Shown: piece by piece, positions 20,101-29,098 of the stretch
Layout: each line of letters opens with the position of its first letter
How positions within the stretch are numbered: position 1 is the stretch's first letter
NCBI RefSeq assembly: GCF_011927795.1
Contig: NZ_JAATJJ010000001.1
Location: 2,709,625-2,773,624, forward strand
Origin: Saonia flava
GTDB lineage: Bacteria; Bacteroidota; Bacteroidia; Flavobacteriales; Flavobacteriaceae
Reading direction: 5' to 3'
Length of the DNA: 64,000 nt
Position numbers and translations under genes: made by a program
The notes under the pieces: model-generated
Told to the model about the DNA's origin: nothing
What the model saw: the letters and a program-made list of their open reading frames with translations, nothing else
The model's database searches: none

Positions 20101-20430
20101 TTTAAGCTCCATACACTACCTCCAGAAGCCCAAAAAGCACCTATCAATGGAGTTGTAGTTGTTGATGTTGATAATGATGATAACTTAGATTTGTTATTGG
20201 TGGGCAATGATTTTGGAAATGAGACTTTTATTGGAAACCATGATGCTTTTAATGGCCTTTTCTTAAGAGGTGTGGGAAATGGTGGGTTTCATACGGTAAA
20301 AGAGCTAGAAAGTGGTTTTGTTGTTCCTGGAGATTCCAAGGCAATAACTCAAATTAAAAGTGCCAAAGGAGGCTCATTATATATAGCTACACAGAATAGA
20401 GGGGAGATTTTAGTGTATCAAAAAAGGTAA
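17110..20430 (+). CDS. FG-GAP/VCBS-repeat lipoprotein with ASPIC/UnbV domain
   Basis: This 1106-residue protein has a lipoprotein signal (IPIFLVSC, cysteine near residue 17). Some fourteen DxDxDG-type calcium loops are spread over the whole chain (for example DFDNDGRPD, DYDKDGFLD, DLDKDGDLD). They indicate two beta-propeller-like blocks. Between them, near residues 515-585, lies an ASPIC/UnbV domain (GLGTKIVVRYG, then VEVLWPDGRFQ). Such proteins are often encoded beside SusC/SusD pairs in Bacteroidota. They are surface-exposed and bind calcium, but their task is unknown. A role in substrate capture with SusC1/SusD1 is inferred from position. Confidence 0.9.
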   Translation: MKKIYNLVLIPIFLVSCNRNQEKLFKQITSDESGITFNNSIVETDSVNILTEEYIFNGGGVAVADFDNDGRPDLFFTGNQVSNKLYLNKGDFKFDEVSLEAGVEATDRWCTGVTVVDLNSDGFKDVYVSAAMSRDAEKRANMLFINQGLNKSGTPTFKEMAKEYGIAESGNSMGAAFFDYDKDGFLDLYVVNNEQVHALPTNFRPKVIDGSAVSNDRLYHNNGDGTFSNVTLEAGITIEGFGLGIAVADINYDGWPDLHISNDYLTNDLLYINNGNGTFSNNIKKYIKHQSKFSMGCDISDYNNDGFLDIVTLDMLGETNYRMKTTIGHNNYINYVMNKRYDYEPQYMRNMLHQGNGNDVPFSEVGLMAGMAKTDWSWSPLFMDVDNDGYRDLLITNGFPRDITDKDFGDFRVGIAPFLSPDKILDSIPIVKIPNYGFKNSGNGLFEDMSETWGLNIPSFSNGAVFADLDKDGDLDYVVNNINEEAFVFKNNQIGENSKNGFLNVMLKGPKNNEMGLGTKIVVRYGEGQVQYYEHYLTRGYMSSVDEIAHFGIGTSNTIESVEVLWPDGRFQKLQKVKKNQTLLLDCQNAKPTEFSSLPFPFVQKEVKQKMFVEVSKELGVDYIHKEGDIVDYSLQRILPHKLSQNGPCITVGDIDGNDYEDFIVGSSSTYSPVIFFQKEDGTFSEKPLFMEVEDKMYEEESMVLFDLDNDGDLDLYLVSGSNEFLGRENLYVDRLMINDGQGNFTFSTDRMPNIRASGSVVKAQDFDNDGFQDLFIGGRTPVTQYPIPDKSFILKNNGGRLEDVTDVFAKELGNIGMVTDAVWVDINNDDLQDLVVVGEFMAITVFINNKTSFSKLETTGLENYLGWWESIVSGDFDKDGDFDFVVGNMGSNNFYQPSKERPVTLLAKDYDNNGSVDPVMFTYLKNNNGEYESFPVNFWGDLFGQSPLFRSKFNLYKEYANTPQKDLLNDEELKGVTKLIGNYDRTSYIENLGDGKFKLHTLPPEAQKAPINGVVVVDVDNDDNLDLLLVGNDFGNETFIGNHDAFNGLFLRGVGNGGFHTVKELESGFVVPGDSKAITQIKSAKGGSLYIATQNRGEILVYQKR

Positions 20431-20682
20431 CTTATTTATACTTTAAAACACATATGGAAATAGGTAATTCTGCATTCTCCAAAATTCATGAATTTTAAGG
20501 TGTTTGAGGGTGAAATCTTATGTGTTCGGATGTTATTGCTGTAAATTTAGTCCAACCTAATACATAATCATAATATGGGTCTTACGGCTATAGAACGGGT
20601 ATATGCCATCTGAATATTTTAATATAAGGAAAGACGTCTATTTTGAAAAATTAGCGAGTTAGTTTAGTTTTTAATTTTTCTT

Positions 20683-20714
20683 GAAAGGTAATATCAATTT
20701 TGATATTACCTTTC
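20683..20714. terminator. Hairpin in the 338-bp gap between convergent genes
   Basis: A perfect 14-bp inverted repeat (GAAAGGTAATATCA at 20683-20696, TGATATTACCTTTC at 20701-20714) has a 4-base loop. It lies between the plus-strand FG-GAP gene and the minus-strand regulator, as expected for a shared transcript end. No gene is seen in the rest of 20431-20768. Confidence 0.6.
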
Positions 20715-20768
20715 ATGTTTGATATAGAGACTATTCTAAAGGAGATTTACATTTTTTGCCCAAATATA

Positions 20769-22637
20769 TTAGACCAACTTACTCTCATTTATGTTGGACT
20801 CGTTGTTAAGCTCATTGATGAAGTAAGAAGGTAAGATTCCTTGTCTCTTTTTAAATGCAGCATTAAAAGTGTTTAAATTATTGTAGCCCACCGAAACAGC
20901 AATGTAACTTAATTTACTATTTCTAAATTCCTTGTCTTTAAGTAATTTTCCTAATAAATAATTTATTCTTAGCTCATTGATATAATTATTGAAGTTGGAA
21001 CCTTTTTCTTGGTTTATTACTTGGGACAGGTATTTAGAATTTGTTTTTAGTTTTTCCGATAGTTGGTGTAGATTGCAATTTGAGTCAATAAAGAAATTTT
21101 CCTCTTCAAGTTTTTCAAGTTTATCCAATATAATATCTTTTATATTGGAGTCTATTGAGGTGTTTGTTTTTTGGGACAAATTTTTTTGTAGGGCCTTCTT
21201 TTTTTGAATCTTCTTTTTTTGATTGTCATCCTCTATTTTTAATTGAATTTCAGCAAGTTCAATAGTTCTTCTATATAACAACTTATTTTTCTCTTTTACT
21301 TTTACATATGAGAAAATAACAAATGCAGTAATGATCAGTATAAATGTTAGTATTGTTGTTATGGTGTTTAGTTTGGCTTGGTGGGCTACATTTTCTAGCT
21401 CTAATATTTTTTGTTTTTGGGTAACTTCTTTAATCTTTCTTCTTGTTTCTAAAATTATTATTCTTTGCTCTTTTTCATTGGTAAACAGTGAATCTTTAAT
21501 GGCTTTGTGCAATGTTTTGTATTCATAGACTTTCGAAGGCTCATTAACTTTCTCGTACAAATCAACTAAAACAAGACTGTTGGATTTTATAACATCGAAT
21601 GCATCAATATTTTCAGCAGCTTCAATACTTTTCTCGTAGTTTAAGATTGCATTGGTTGTATCACCATTTTTTAAGTGGAGTTCAGCTTGCAATATTAGGG
21701 CTCTTGGAATTCTAAATCTATAATTGTTCTCAAAGTTCATGGTTAAGGCTTGGGACAAATAATCTTGAGCTTTTGTAAGCTCCCCATTGACCATATAAAT
21801 ATCTGCCATGTTCATATAAACAATACTTTGTATGTAACTTCCAGGCGGATATACTTTCTTTTCCATTTCTAAATAAAAGGAATATGCTTCCAATGCTCCA
21901 TTGATATTGTTCAACTTTGCGGACATCCTGGCTATTTCATCTACCTTTTGGAATAGAATATGTACTTGCCTGTCTTTTATTAAGTAGTCCAAGCCTCCGA
22001 GACAATGGCTTAAAGATTTTTTATAGTTTTCAATTCTTAGGTAATAATGGGATAAAGCCGCATGGGCTTTCATAAGAATGTATTCATTATTGGTTTTTTC
22101 CGCAGTGTCCAACAAGTTTAGACCAGTCTCTAGAGCTTTATCGTATTCTCCTTTTTCTGTATGGATATCCGATTTTAATGTTTTTAAGTCTGCAAAGGTC
22201 TCAGGAAATTTTTCATAGCTAATTATTTTTTCTATTTCCTGTATTAGCCCCATGGAATTATAAAAATCCCCTTGTATAAAAGACAAATATGCTTGCTTGT
22301 ACCTTGCCTTGTATTCACCTTGTTTATCCCCAATATTTTTGGATAGTTCTAGGGCCTCTCGGTTATATTTTTTGGCTAAGTCAATATTTTCGTATTCATT
22401 TAAAATGCAAAGCTTTAGTAATACATTTACTTTTTCCTTTCCTTTGGTTTTTTCCATTTTGTCCAAAAGAAATTTTGAGGTTGCAAAATCATCGCGGTAC
22501 CTATCTTTATTCTCAATTAATTCCTTTATCCTGTCAAAAGAGATTTTTATAGAATCTTGTTGGTTTGTTTGTGCGTGTAGAAAAAAGCAATTTATGGATA
22601 GGGATAAGAACAATAATATTTTGGGTAGATGTTTCAA
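20769..22637 (-). CDS. TPR-containing membrane regulator with C-terminal AraC-type HTH
   Basis: This 622-residue protein has a signal-like N-terminus (LLFLSLSINCFFLHAQ), then a helical region with several tetratricopeptide repeats at about 50-380. A coiled coil and one membrane helix follow near residues 405-428 (TITTILTFILIITAFVIFSYV). A second coiled coil leads to an AraC-type DNA-binding domain at about 515-612 (LSEKLKTNSKYLSQVINQEKGSN and a second helix-turn-helix). The architecture suggests a one-component membrane regulator that senses in the periplasm and binds DNA in the cytoplasm. It faces the SusC1/SusD1/FG-GAP group and may control it, but no operator was recognised. Confidence 0.85.
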   Translation of the reverse strand: MKHLPKILLFLSLSINCFFLHAQTNQQDSIKISFDRIKELIENKDRYRDDFATSKFLLDKMEKTKGKEKVNVLLKLCILNEYENIDLAKKYNREALELSKNIGDKQGEYKARYKQAYLSFIQGDFYNSMGLIQEIEKIISYEKFPETFADLKTLKSDIHTEKGEYDKALETGLNLLDTAEKTNNEYILMKAHAALSHYYLRIENYKKSLSHCLGGLDYLIKDRQVHILFQKVDEIARMSAKLNNINGALEAYSFYLEMEKKVYPPGSYIQSIVYMNMADIYMVNGELTKAQDYLSQALTMNFENNYRFRIPRALILQAELHLKNGDTTNAILNYEKSIEAAENIDAFDVIKSNSLVLVDLYEKVNEPSKVYEYKTLHKAIKDSLFTNEKEQRIIILETRRKIKEVTQKQKILELENVAHQAKLNTITTILTFILIITAFVIFSYVKVKEKNKLLYRRTIELAEIQLKIEDDNQKKKIQKKKALQKNLSQKTNTSIDSNIKDIILDKLEKLEEENFFIDSNCNLHQLSEKLKTNSKYLSQVINQEKGSNFNNYINELRINYLLGKLLKDKEFRNSKLSYIAVSVGYNNLNTFNAAFKKRQGILPSYFINELNNESNINESKLV

Positions 22638-22720
22638 AGGAATTCTTTTAAGCTTTTAAAAGTACAAATTAAACTTAGGTTATTTTTTCTAAAAATGGAT
22701 ATCGCCAGTATAAAGAGGGA

Positions 22721-23182
22721 CTATATATTATATTCCGAATTATGCTTTATTTCTTTAAGCACGAATGAGCTATTTAAAACCCCGATGTTTTCAATTTTGG
22801 AAAGCTTATGCTTTATAAAATCATGATAATCTTCAAGACTTCTTATATTGATTTTTAAAATAAAATCTATTTTACCTGCCATATGATGACATTCTTGTAC
22901 CTCTTTTAAGCTTTGTATTTGGGTTTCAAATTTTTCAATAAAAGCTTCATCATGATATCTCATGGAAACTTGGCAAAAAGCTGTTACGGGAAGGTTAATG
23001 CGCTTTTTATCCAACAGTGCAACATATTTTTTAATATAACCTTGTTTTTCCAATCTTCGGATACGTTCATACACGGGAGATATAGTCAAATTAAGACTTT
23101 GCGCAATTTCCTTTGCAGTTTTTTTGGCATTTTTTTGTAAAATCCTAAGAATGGTGATATCGGTTTCATCCAGTTGTTCCAT
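22721..23182 (-). CDS. Lrp/AsnC-family transcriptional regulator
   Basis: This 153-residue protein has an N-terminal winged helix-turn-helix (ETDITILRILQKNAKKTAKE, then SPVYERIRRLEKQGYIKKY) and a C-terminal RAM/ligand-binding domain (about 70-145). The length is typical. It is divergent from tdh and kbl with a 161-bp gap between the start codons. In bacteria Lrp-type proteins commonly control threonine dehydrogenase operons, so regulation of its neighbours by an amino acid is likely but inferred. Confidence 0.93.
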   Translation of the reverse strand: MEQLDETDITILRILQKNAKKTAKEIAQSLNLTISPVYERIRRLEKQGYIKKYVALLDKKRINLPVTAFCQVSMRYHDEAFIEKFETQIQSLKEVQECHHMAGKIDFILKINIRSLEDYHDFIKHKLSKIENIGVLNSSFVLKEIKHNSEYNI

Positions 23183-23343
23183 ATGTAGTACAAAGTTGAT
23201 GTCGTTTACAATTGAATGTAATATAAAGTAAAAAAAATGTTTAAAATATAGTTTGTCAATAAAATTAACTGTAATACTATAAATAATAACATTTAATAAT
23301 TGTTTTGTTTATTTTTAGCAAGAAATAATGCTTGTAGACAGGA

Positions 23344-24297
23344 ATGAAAAAAACAATTTTAGTAATTGGAGCCAATGGACAATTGGGAACTGTATTAACA
23401 CAGTCACTTCAACTTAAATATGGAAAGGAAAATATTGTTGCTTCAGATTTAAGACCTAGGGAAAATTATGATGGAATTTTTGAGATATTGGATGCTACCG
23501 ATGTACGGGCCCTGGAGAAAGTTGTCCTTAAATATCATATTGGGGAGATATATCATTTGGCTGCGATACTGTCTGCCAATGGAGAAAAAGACCCTTTGCA
23601 TACATGGGGAGTGAACATGAAGGCATTATTGAATGTTTTGGAGGTTTCCAGACACAATGGCATGGACAAGGTGTTTTTTCCAAGCACAATTGCTGTTTTT
23701 GGAGAAGGGGCATCACAGGAAAACACATGTAACAATGAACCCTTACATCCACTAACCTCTTATGGTATAAGTAAAGTAGCCGGTGAAAATTGGGGACTGT
23801 ATTATTTTTCCAAATATGGCCTGGATGTTAGGTCTTTAAGATATCCAGGAGTTATAGGGTACCAATCCAATGCTGGGGGAGGGACCACGGATTATGCGGT
23901 AGAGATATTTCATAGTGCTGTTTTAGAGAAACCATTTACCTGCTTTTTGGATGGGAAAACCACTTTGCCCATGATTTTTATAGATGATGCCATTAGGGCC
24001 ACTTTAGAATTGATGGATGCTCCCAAAGAGAGTATTAAGGTGAGAACATCTTATAATATTTCTGGGATAAGCTTTTCACCAGAAGAAGTTGTGTCATCAA
24101 TTAGAAAAATTTATCCAAATTTTGAAGTAAATTATGTTCCCGATCATAGACAGGATATTGCATCAAAATGGCCAAAAACAATAAATGATAAAGAAGCCAA
24201 ACAAGATTGGGGTTGGAGACCAGAATATGATATGGAAAAAATAACTAATGTTATGGTCTATAAACTAAAAGAAAGATATAATGTTGTGTCCAAGTAA
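23344..24297 (+). CDS. tdh: L-threonine 3-dehydrogenase, NAD-dependent epimerase type
   Basis: This 317-residue short-chain/epimerase-family protein oxidises threonine to 2-amino-3-ketobutyrate. It has an N-terminal NAD motif [10 protein letters not shown] (residues 7-16) and the catalytic Tyr-Lys pair in [11 protein letters not shown] near residue 140. The segment [14 protein letters not shown] and the [16 protein letters not shown] stretch match the epimerase-type threonine dehydrogenase found in Bacteroidota, which differs from the zinc enzyme of E. coli. The following gene encodes the second enzyme of the pathway, which supports the assignment strongly. Confidence 0.92.
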   Translation: MKKTILVIGANGQLGTVLTQSLQLKYGKENIVASDLRPRENYDGIFEILDATDVRALEKVVLKYHIGEIYHLAAILSANGEKDPLHTWGVNMKALLNVLEVSRHNGMDKVFFPSTIAVFGEGASQENTCNNEPLHPLTSYGISKVAGENWGLYYFSKYGLDVRSLRYPGVIGYQSNAGGGTTDYAVEIFHSAVLEKPFTCFLDGKTTLPMIFIDDAIRATLELMDAPKESIKVRTSYNISGISFSPEEVVSSIRKIYPNFEVNYVPDHRQDIASKWPKTINDKEAKQDWGWRPEYDMEKITNVMVYKLKERYNVVSK

Positions 24298-24344
24298 GGG
24301 GGTTAATGCCTTATTGTATTGTCAATTTCATAAATATAAAATAT

Positions 24345-25532
24345 ATGTTTTCAAATATTAAGCGAGAATTTCAAAAAGAACTTGAAGAAATAAAAAACGA
24401 AGGTCTATATAAGTCGGAAAGAGTTATTACTACTTCCCAAGGGGCTGTAATTGATACTGAAACCTCTAAACATTTATTGAATTTTTGTGCAAATAATTAT
24501 TTGGGACTTTCTTCTCATCCAGAAGTTGTTAAAGCAAGTAAAGCGGCTATAGATTCGCATGGGTATGGAATGTCTTCAGTTCGTTTTATCTGTGGCACCC
24601 AAGATATACACAAAACGTTGGAAAGGAAAACAGCTGAGTTTCTTGGGATGGAAGATTGTATTCTATATGCTGCCGCTTTTGATGCCAATGGGGGTGTTTT
24701 TGAACCACTTCTTGGTGCTGAAGATGCAATTATTTCAGATGCTTTAAACCATGCCTCCATAATAGATGGTATTAGATTGTGTAAAGCAAAGCGTTTTAGA
24801 TACACACACAACAATATGCAAGATTTGGAGGAACAATTAATACTGTCAAAGGACTCTAGGAGAAAATTAATAGTTACCGATGGTTCATTTTCAATGGACG
24901 GAACCATAGCGCAATTGGATAAGATATGCGACCTTGCAGAAGAATATGGAGCAATGGTTATGGTTGATGAATGCCACTCTACCGGATTTATAGGGAAAAC
25001 AGGAAGGGGAACCCACGAGCATAGAAATGTTATGGGTCGTATAGATATAATAACAGGTACCTATGGGAAGGCCCTTGGAGGGGCATCAGGAGGATTCACA
25101 GCGGCGAGAAAGGAAATTGTGGAAATGCTCAGACAACGTTCCAGACCGTATTTGTTTTCCAATACTTTGGCGCCAAGTATTGTTGGTGCCTCTATTAAGG
25201 TGTTAGATATGTTGAGCTCAACTACTGAACTTAGGGATAAATTGGAAGATAACACCATTTTGTTTAGATCAGAAATGACCAAAGCTGGATTTGATATTGT
25301 AGAAGGCAGCCATCCCATTGTTCCGGTAATGATATATGAGGCAGCACTCGCACAAAAATTTGCAGACATGCTATTGGAAGAAGGAATCTATGTTATAGGT
25401 TTTTTCTATCCAGTTGTACCAAAGGGGAAAGCAAGAATACGAGTGCAATTATCGGCTGTACATGAAAAAGAACATATAGAGAAGGCAGTAAAGGCATTTG
25501 TAAAAGTAGGTAAAGAGTTGAAGGTAATATAA
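24345..25532 (+). CDS. kbl: Glycine C-acetyltransferase (2-amino-3-ketobutyrate CoA ligase)
   Basis: This PLP enzyme cleaves 2-amino-3-ketobutyrate with CoA to glycine and acetyl-CoA. Its 395 residues carry the alpha-oxoamine synthase motifs: [35 protein letters not shown] and the PLP lysine in [15 protein letters not shown] near residue 240. The start at 24345 (MFSNIKREF) fits the family length. The upstream in-frame ATG at 24306 would add 13 unusual residues. It follows tdh closely and completes the threonine degradation pathway. Confidence 0.95.
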   Translation: MFSNIKREFQKELEEIKNEGLYKSERVITTSQGAVIDTETSKHLLNFCANNYLGLSSHPEVVKASKAAIDSHGYGMSSVRFICGTQDIHKTLERKTAEFLGMEDCILYAAAFDANGGVFEPLLGAEDAIISDALNHASIIDGIRLCKAKRFRYTHNNMQDLEEQLILSKDSRRKLIVTDGSFSMDGTIAQLDKICDLAEEYGAMVMVDECHSTGFIGKTGRGTHEHRNVMGRIDIITGTYGKALGGASGGFTAARKEIVEMLRQRSRPYLFSNTLAPSIVGASIKVLDMLSSTTELRDKLEDNTILFRSEMTKAGFDIVEGSHPIVPVMIYEAALAQKFADMLLEEGIYVIGFFYPVVPKGKARIRVQLSAVHEKEHIEKAVKAFVKVGKELKVI

Positions 25533-25546
25533 AGATTTAAATTCCT

Positions 25547-28366
25547 GTGAAAAGAAGAGACTTTGTTAAGAACAGTATAGCAGCAACATCTGGGGTGATT
25601 TTTGTGAATTCCTTTTTGGGATGTGTCAACCCAGCAATTGAGGGTAAAAATAGTGAAGAACTTTTCTTGGGTTTTAAAAACCCTCCCAACGATTCCAGGG
25701 TTTTTGTTCGCTGGTGGTGGAATGGCAATAGGCTTACAAAACAGGAAATATTACGGGAGCTAGATGTAATGAAAGCAGCTGGAATAGGTGGTGTGGAAAT
25801 TAATCCAATAGCTTTTCCCCATGGTGCAGATCCCATGGAATATAAGGCGTTGACCATTTTTGAAGATGACTGGTTGGAGATGTTGCAAACAGCTTTGGTG
25901 GGAGCTAAGGAACGTGGATTGGTCTGTGATATGATAGTAGGTTCTGGCTGGCCTTTTGGCGGTGAATTCTTGAAAAAAGAAGAGCAGTCACAAATGGTAA
26001 CTATAGAAACGTTGGATGTAAAAGGCGGTGCAAAGGAACATTTTATACTAAAGGATTTATTGGATAAGGTGGATCCAAATCTTCATTCAAAGAACAAGTT
26101 GGTCTATAAAGATTTGTTGATGGTTAGATTGCTTCCAAAGAGTGCCAATGCATTTATGGAAGGCAAGGATTTAATGGGTAATATTAGTAACGAAGAGTTG
26201 GTTGTTGACGTCCCAAAAGGGGACTATGTGTTATACTATGTTGTTAAACTTACAGGATATATGGCCGTAATAAATGGAGCCCCTGGGGCAGCTGGACCTG
26301 TATTGAACCATTATAGCAAAGTTGCTACAGAAGCTTATCTAAATAGAATTTCCAAATTTATTGTGGATAAGGTGGGTGATATGGGGACCCATATCCGAGC
26401 AATGTTCTGTGACAGTATGGAACTGGAAGGGGCCAACTGGAACGATGATCTCCCCGATGAATTTGAAAAGAGGAGAGGGTACTCGTTATTGCCCTATCTT
26501 CCATTTGTCCTAAAGAAAGTAGGGCATATGGGAAACCCATTAAATGAAGAATATGGAACAAAGTTTTCCGATGAGGTCGTTGAGGAAATTAAAAGGGTAG
26601 ACCTGGATTTTTATAAAACTAGGATAGAACTTTTTAAAGAACGGTTCATAGATACTTTTAATAACTGGTGCCATGCCAATAATGTAAAATCCAGAATGCA
26701 GGCTTATGGTAGGGGAATGCACCCCTTGGAAGCAAGTATGGAAATAGATATTCCTGAGTGTGAAACTTGGTTGTTCAAGGATGTGGGAAGAGAATATCCA
26801 GATACAGGATTAAAAGGGCGTGCACCACGGATGTGTAATAAATATGTTTCATCTGGGGCTGTTTTGGCAGGAAAAAAAATAGTGAGCTGTGAAGAAATAA
26901 CGAATACCGAAATGGCATTCATGGCGACTTTGGAAAATATTAAAGTTGCAGGAGACCAAAGCAATATATCAGGGGTGAACCATTCTATTTTACATGGGTT
27001 TAACTATTCCCCTTTAGAGGCACCGTTCCCTGGTTGGATACGCTATGGTGCTTATTTTAATGAGAAAAATACTTGGTGGCCCTACTTTAGGAAATGGACC
27101 GATTATAAAGCGCGCATTTCATATCTTTTACAAAATGCAGTACCACAGGCAAATGTTGCCATTCTTCAGCCATTGACAGATTTATGGCTTAAAAAAGGAC
27201 CACAGCGTGATCCATTTCCACAGGAATGGTATCCTGAATATCAAAATAACCTATGGGAAGCCATACACCAGAATGGTGGTGCCTGTGATTATGTAAGTGA
27301 AAACATCATCAATACATCCACTTTTGAGAATGGAAGTATGCTTTATAATGAGCGCACTTATTCCACAATATTGTTACCAGAGTTTGAAACTTTGGATGTA
27401 AAAACTGCTGAATCTTTGGCCAAATTTGCCGATAACGGTGGTAGAATTGTTTTCATAGGAAAGAAACCGTTTAAATCACCAACATATAAAAATGGTGATA
27501 GTGCAGATTCTAAAGTAAAGCAAATTGTGGAGGATTTGTTTGATAAAACCAATGTTGTTTTATACCCAGCTCCAAAAGATAATCTTATTGAATGGTACGG
27601 AAAACTACAAGTTGATTTGGGACTTAAACCTTATGTTAGATTTATCAAAACCCATAAATATTTAAGTCAGTCCAATTATTTGCTGGAGGGGAATCCATTT
27701 TTTTTCATAACAAACACAAGCTTGTCGGAACACATTTCAGTGAAAGCAGAATTTAATGTAGAAAATTATCTTTCCCCTTGGTTATGGAATCCTGAAACAG
27801 GTAAAAAAATGCGTTATCCCACCAATGGTAAAAACAATGGGATTGATTTGGAAATTCCCCGCGCTACTTCAGTTTTAATTGTGTTTGATGAAAATTCCAA
27901 TGGAAAAGAATTCCCAGCTATGGATTATAACAAAAAAGGCAAAGAGTTGGTAGGAGCTTGGAATTTACAGTTAAGCCATATAAGCGGAGAAAAAAAGGAC
28001 ATGCAAATAGAAACTTTGGTCAATCTTACGGAAGACGACCAAACCAAGGAATTTGCAGGAGAGGTTATATATGAAAAAACATTTAGTGTAGACCCAACCA
28101 AATACCAATACATAGATTTGGGAGATGTTCAGGGGATATCGGAATTGACACTAAATGGGAATCTTATTGGGGAAAAATGGTATGGAGCCCATATATATGA
28201 TATTGGAAGTGCCTTAAAAACCGGAGAAAATAAGTTGTCGATTAAATTAACTACAATTATAGGCAATTATGTTAAAAGCCAAAAAGACAATCTGGTTGCC
28301 CAAAGCTGGACCAACCGCCAAGAGTATTATCCAATGGGGATTCTGGGCCCTGTTAGAATAGTTTAA
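25547..28366 (+). CDS. Secreted glycoside hydrolase, GH106-like (alpha-L-rhamnosidase family)
   Basis: This 939-residue protein starts at a GTG. It opens with a Tat/lipoprotein-like leader (KRRDFVKNSIAATSG, then FLGC). The body begins with FKNPPNDSRVFVRWWWNGN and EILRELDVMKAAGIGGVEINP, the signature of the Glyco_hydro_106 group, which removes alpha-L-rhamnose from pectic and other polymers. A C-terminal jelly-roll (about 800-935) resembles the carbohydrate-binding part of GH2/GH106 enzymes. It is only 14 bases after kbl, which is an odd partner. It may have its own promoter inside kbl. The exact family assignment needs a profile search. Confidence 0.75.
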   Translation: MKRRDFVKNSIAATSGVIFVNSFLGCVNPAIEGKNSEELFLGFKNPPNDSRVFVRWWWNGNRLTKQEILRELDVMKAAGIGGVEINPIAFPHGADPMEYKALTIFEDDWLEMLQTALVGAKERGLVCDMIVGSGWPFGGEFLKKEEQSQMVTIETLDVKGGAKEHFILKDLLDKVDPNLHSKNKLVYKDLLMVRLLPKSANAFMEGKDLMGNISNEELVVDVPKGDYVLYYVVKLTGYMAVINGAPGAAGPVLNHYSKVATEAYLNRISKFIVDKVGDMGTHIRAMFCDSMELEGANWNDDLPDEFEKRRGYSLLPYLPFVLKKVGHMGNPLNEEYGTKFSDEVVEEIKRVDLDFYKTRIELFKERFIDTFNNWCHANNVKSRMQAYGRGMHPLEASMEIDIPECETWLFKDVGREYPDTGLKGRAPRMCNKYVSSGAVLAGKKIVSCEEITNTEMAFMATLENIKVAGDQSNISGVNHSILHGFNYSPLEAPFPGWIRYGAYFNEKNTWWPYFRKWTDYKARISYLLQNAVPQANVAILQPLTDLWLKKGPQRDPFPQEWYPEYQNNLWEAIHQNGGACDYVSENIINTSTFENGSMLYNERTYSTILLPEFETLDVKTAESLAKFADNGGRIVFIGKKPFKSPTYKNGDSADSKVKQIVEDLFDKTNVVLYPAPKDNLIEWYGKLQVDLGLKPYVRFIKTHKYLSQSNYLLEGNPFFFITNTSLSEHISVKAEFNVENYLSPWLWNPETGKKMRYPTNGKNNGIDLEIPRATSVLIVFDENSNGKEFPAMDYNKKGKELVGAWNLQLSHISGEKKDMQIETLVNLTEDDQTKEFAGEVIYEKTFSVDPTKYQYIDLGDVQGISELTLNGNLIGEKWYGAHIYDIGSALKTGENKLSIKLTTIIGNYVKSQKDNLVAQSWTNRQEYYPMGILGPVRIV

Positions 28367-28465
28367 AAGAGGACTTTGTTTTATGTATTAAAAATATCAG
28401 TATTTACTGTAACTTTATGGGATACTATCCTATTAAGAAATAAGGTTTTTCCAAGGAGCTAAGGA

Positions 28466-29098
28466 TTAAAGTTGGTTAATTAACGTAACAAGCTTTCTTG
28501 CCGTATTTTCTATAAGTTTTGCATCTTCATTTTTCTTCAATGGTTGTACTAGATTACTCCCTAGGCCTACACCAACTGCCCCTGCGGAAAACCAATCCTG
28601 AATGTTTTGGATGTCAATACCTCCAACAGGAATAAACTTTGCTTTGTTAAAAGGGGCTCTAATAGCCTTAAAATAATCCAGTCCCATAGCTCCAGCTGGG
28701 AAAATTTTAATGAAATCTGCACCATTTTCAATTGCTAAGTTGATCTCAGTTGGCGTAAGCGCACCCATTAGAACAGGAATGTTATTGCGATGGGCATGCT
28801 TTATAATTTTTAAATTATAATTTGGTGTAACCAAAAATTGAGCGCCTGCGTCTATTGCTTTTTTTGCAATTTTGGAACTAACTACTGTTCCCGCTCCAAT
28901 AAGTATTTCCGGATATAGACTTTTTATTTTTTTAATTTCGTTTAAATAACTTGGAGTATTTGACGTTATTTCTATCGTTTTGATTCCACCAGAAACTAGA
29001 CTTTGCACAATTTCATCAATTCTAGAGACATCATTAAGACGAACAATGGCAACAATTTTTTCTTTTTCAATAATATCTATAATGTCTTTCTTTTTCAT
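28466..29098 (-). CDS. eda: 2-keto-3-deoxy-6-phosphogluconate aldolase (KDPG/KHG aldolase)
   Basis: This 210-residue TIM-barrel aldolase has IGAGTVVSSKIAKKAIDAGAQF near residue 62 and the Schiff-base lysine in FIKIFPAGAMG near residue 130. It splits KDPG to pyruvate and glyceraldehyde 3-phosphate. Its start overlaps the stop of the kinase gene by four bases, so the two are translated together. It is the last gene of the minus-strand galK operon. The pair points to uronic acid or other KDG-forming sugars as co-substrates. Confidence 0.93.
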   Translation of the reverse strand: MKKKDIIDIIEKEKIVAIVRLNDVSRIDEIVQSLVSGGIKTIEITSNTPSYLNEIKKIKSLYPEILIGAGTVVSSKIAKKAIDAGAQFLVTPNYNLKIIKHAHRNNIPVLMGALTPTEINLAIENGADFIKIFPAGAMGLDYFKAIRAPFNKAKFIPVGGIDIQNIQDWFSAGAVGVGLGSNLVQPLKKNEDAKLIENTARKLVTLINQL

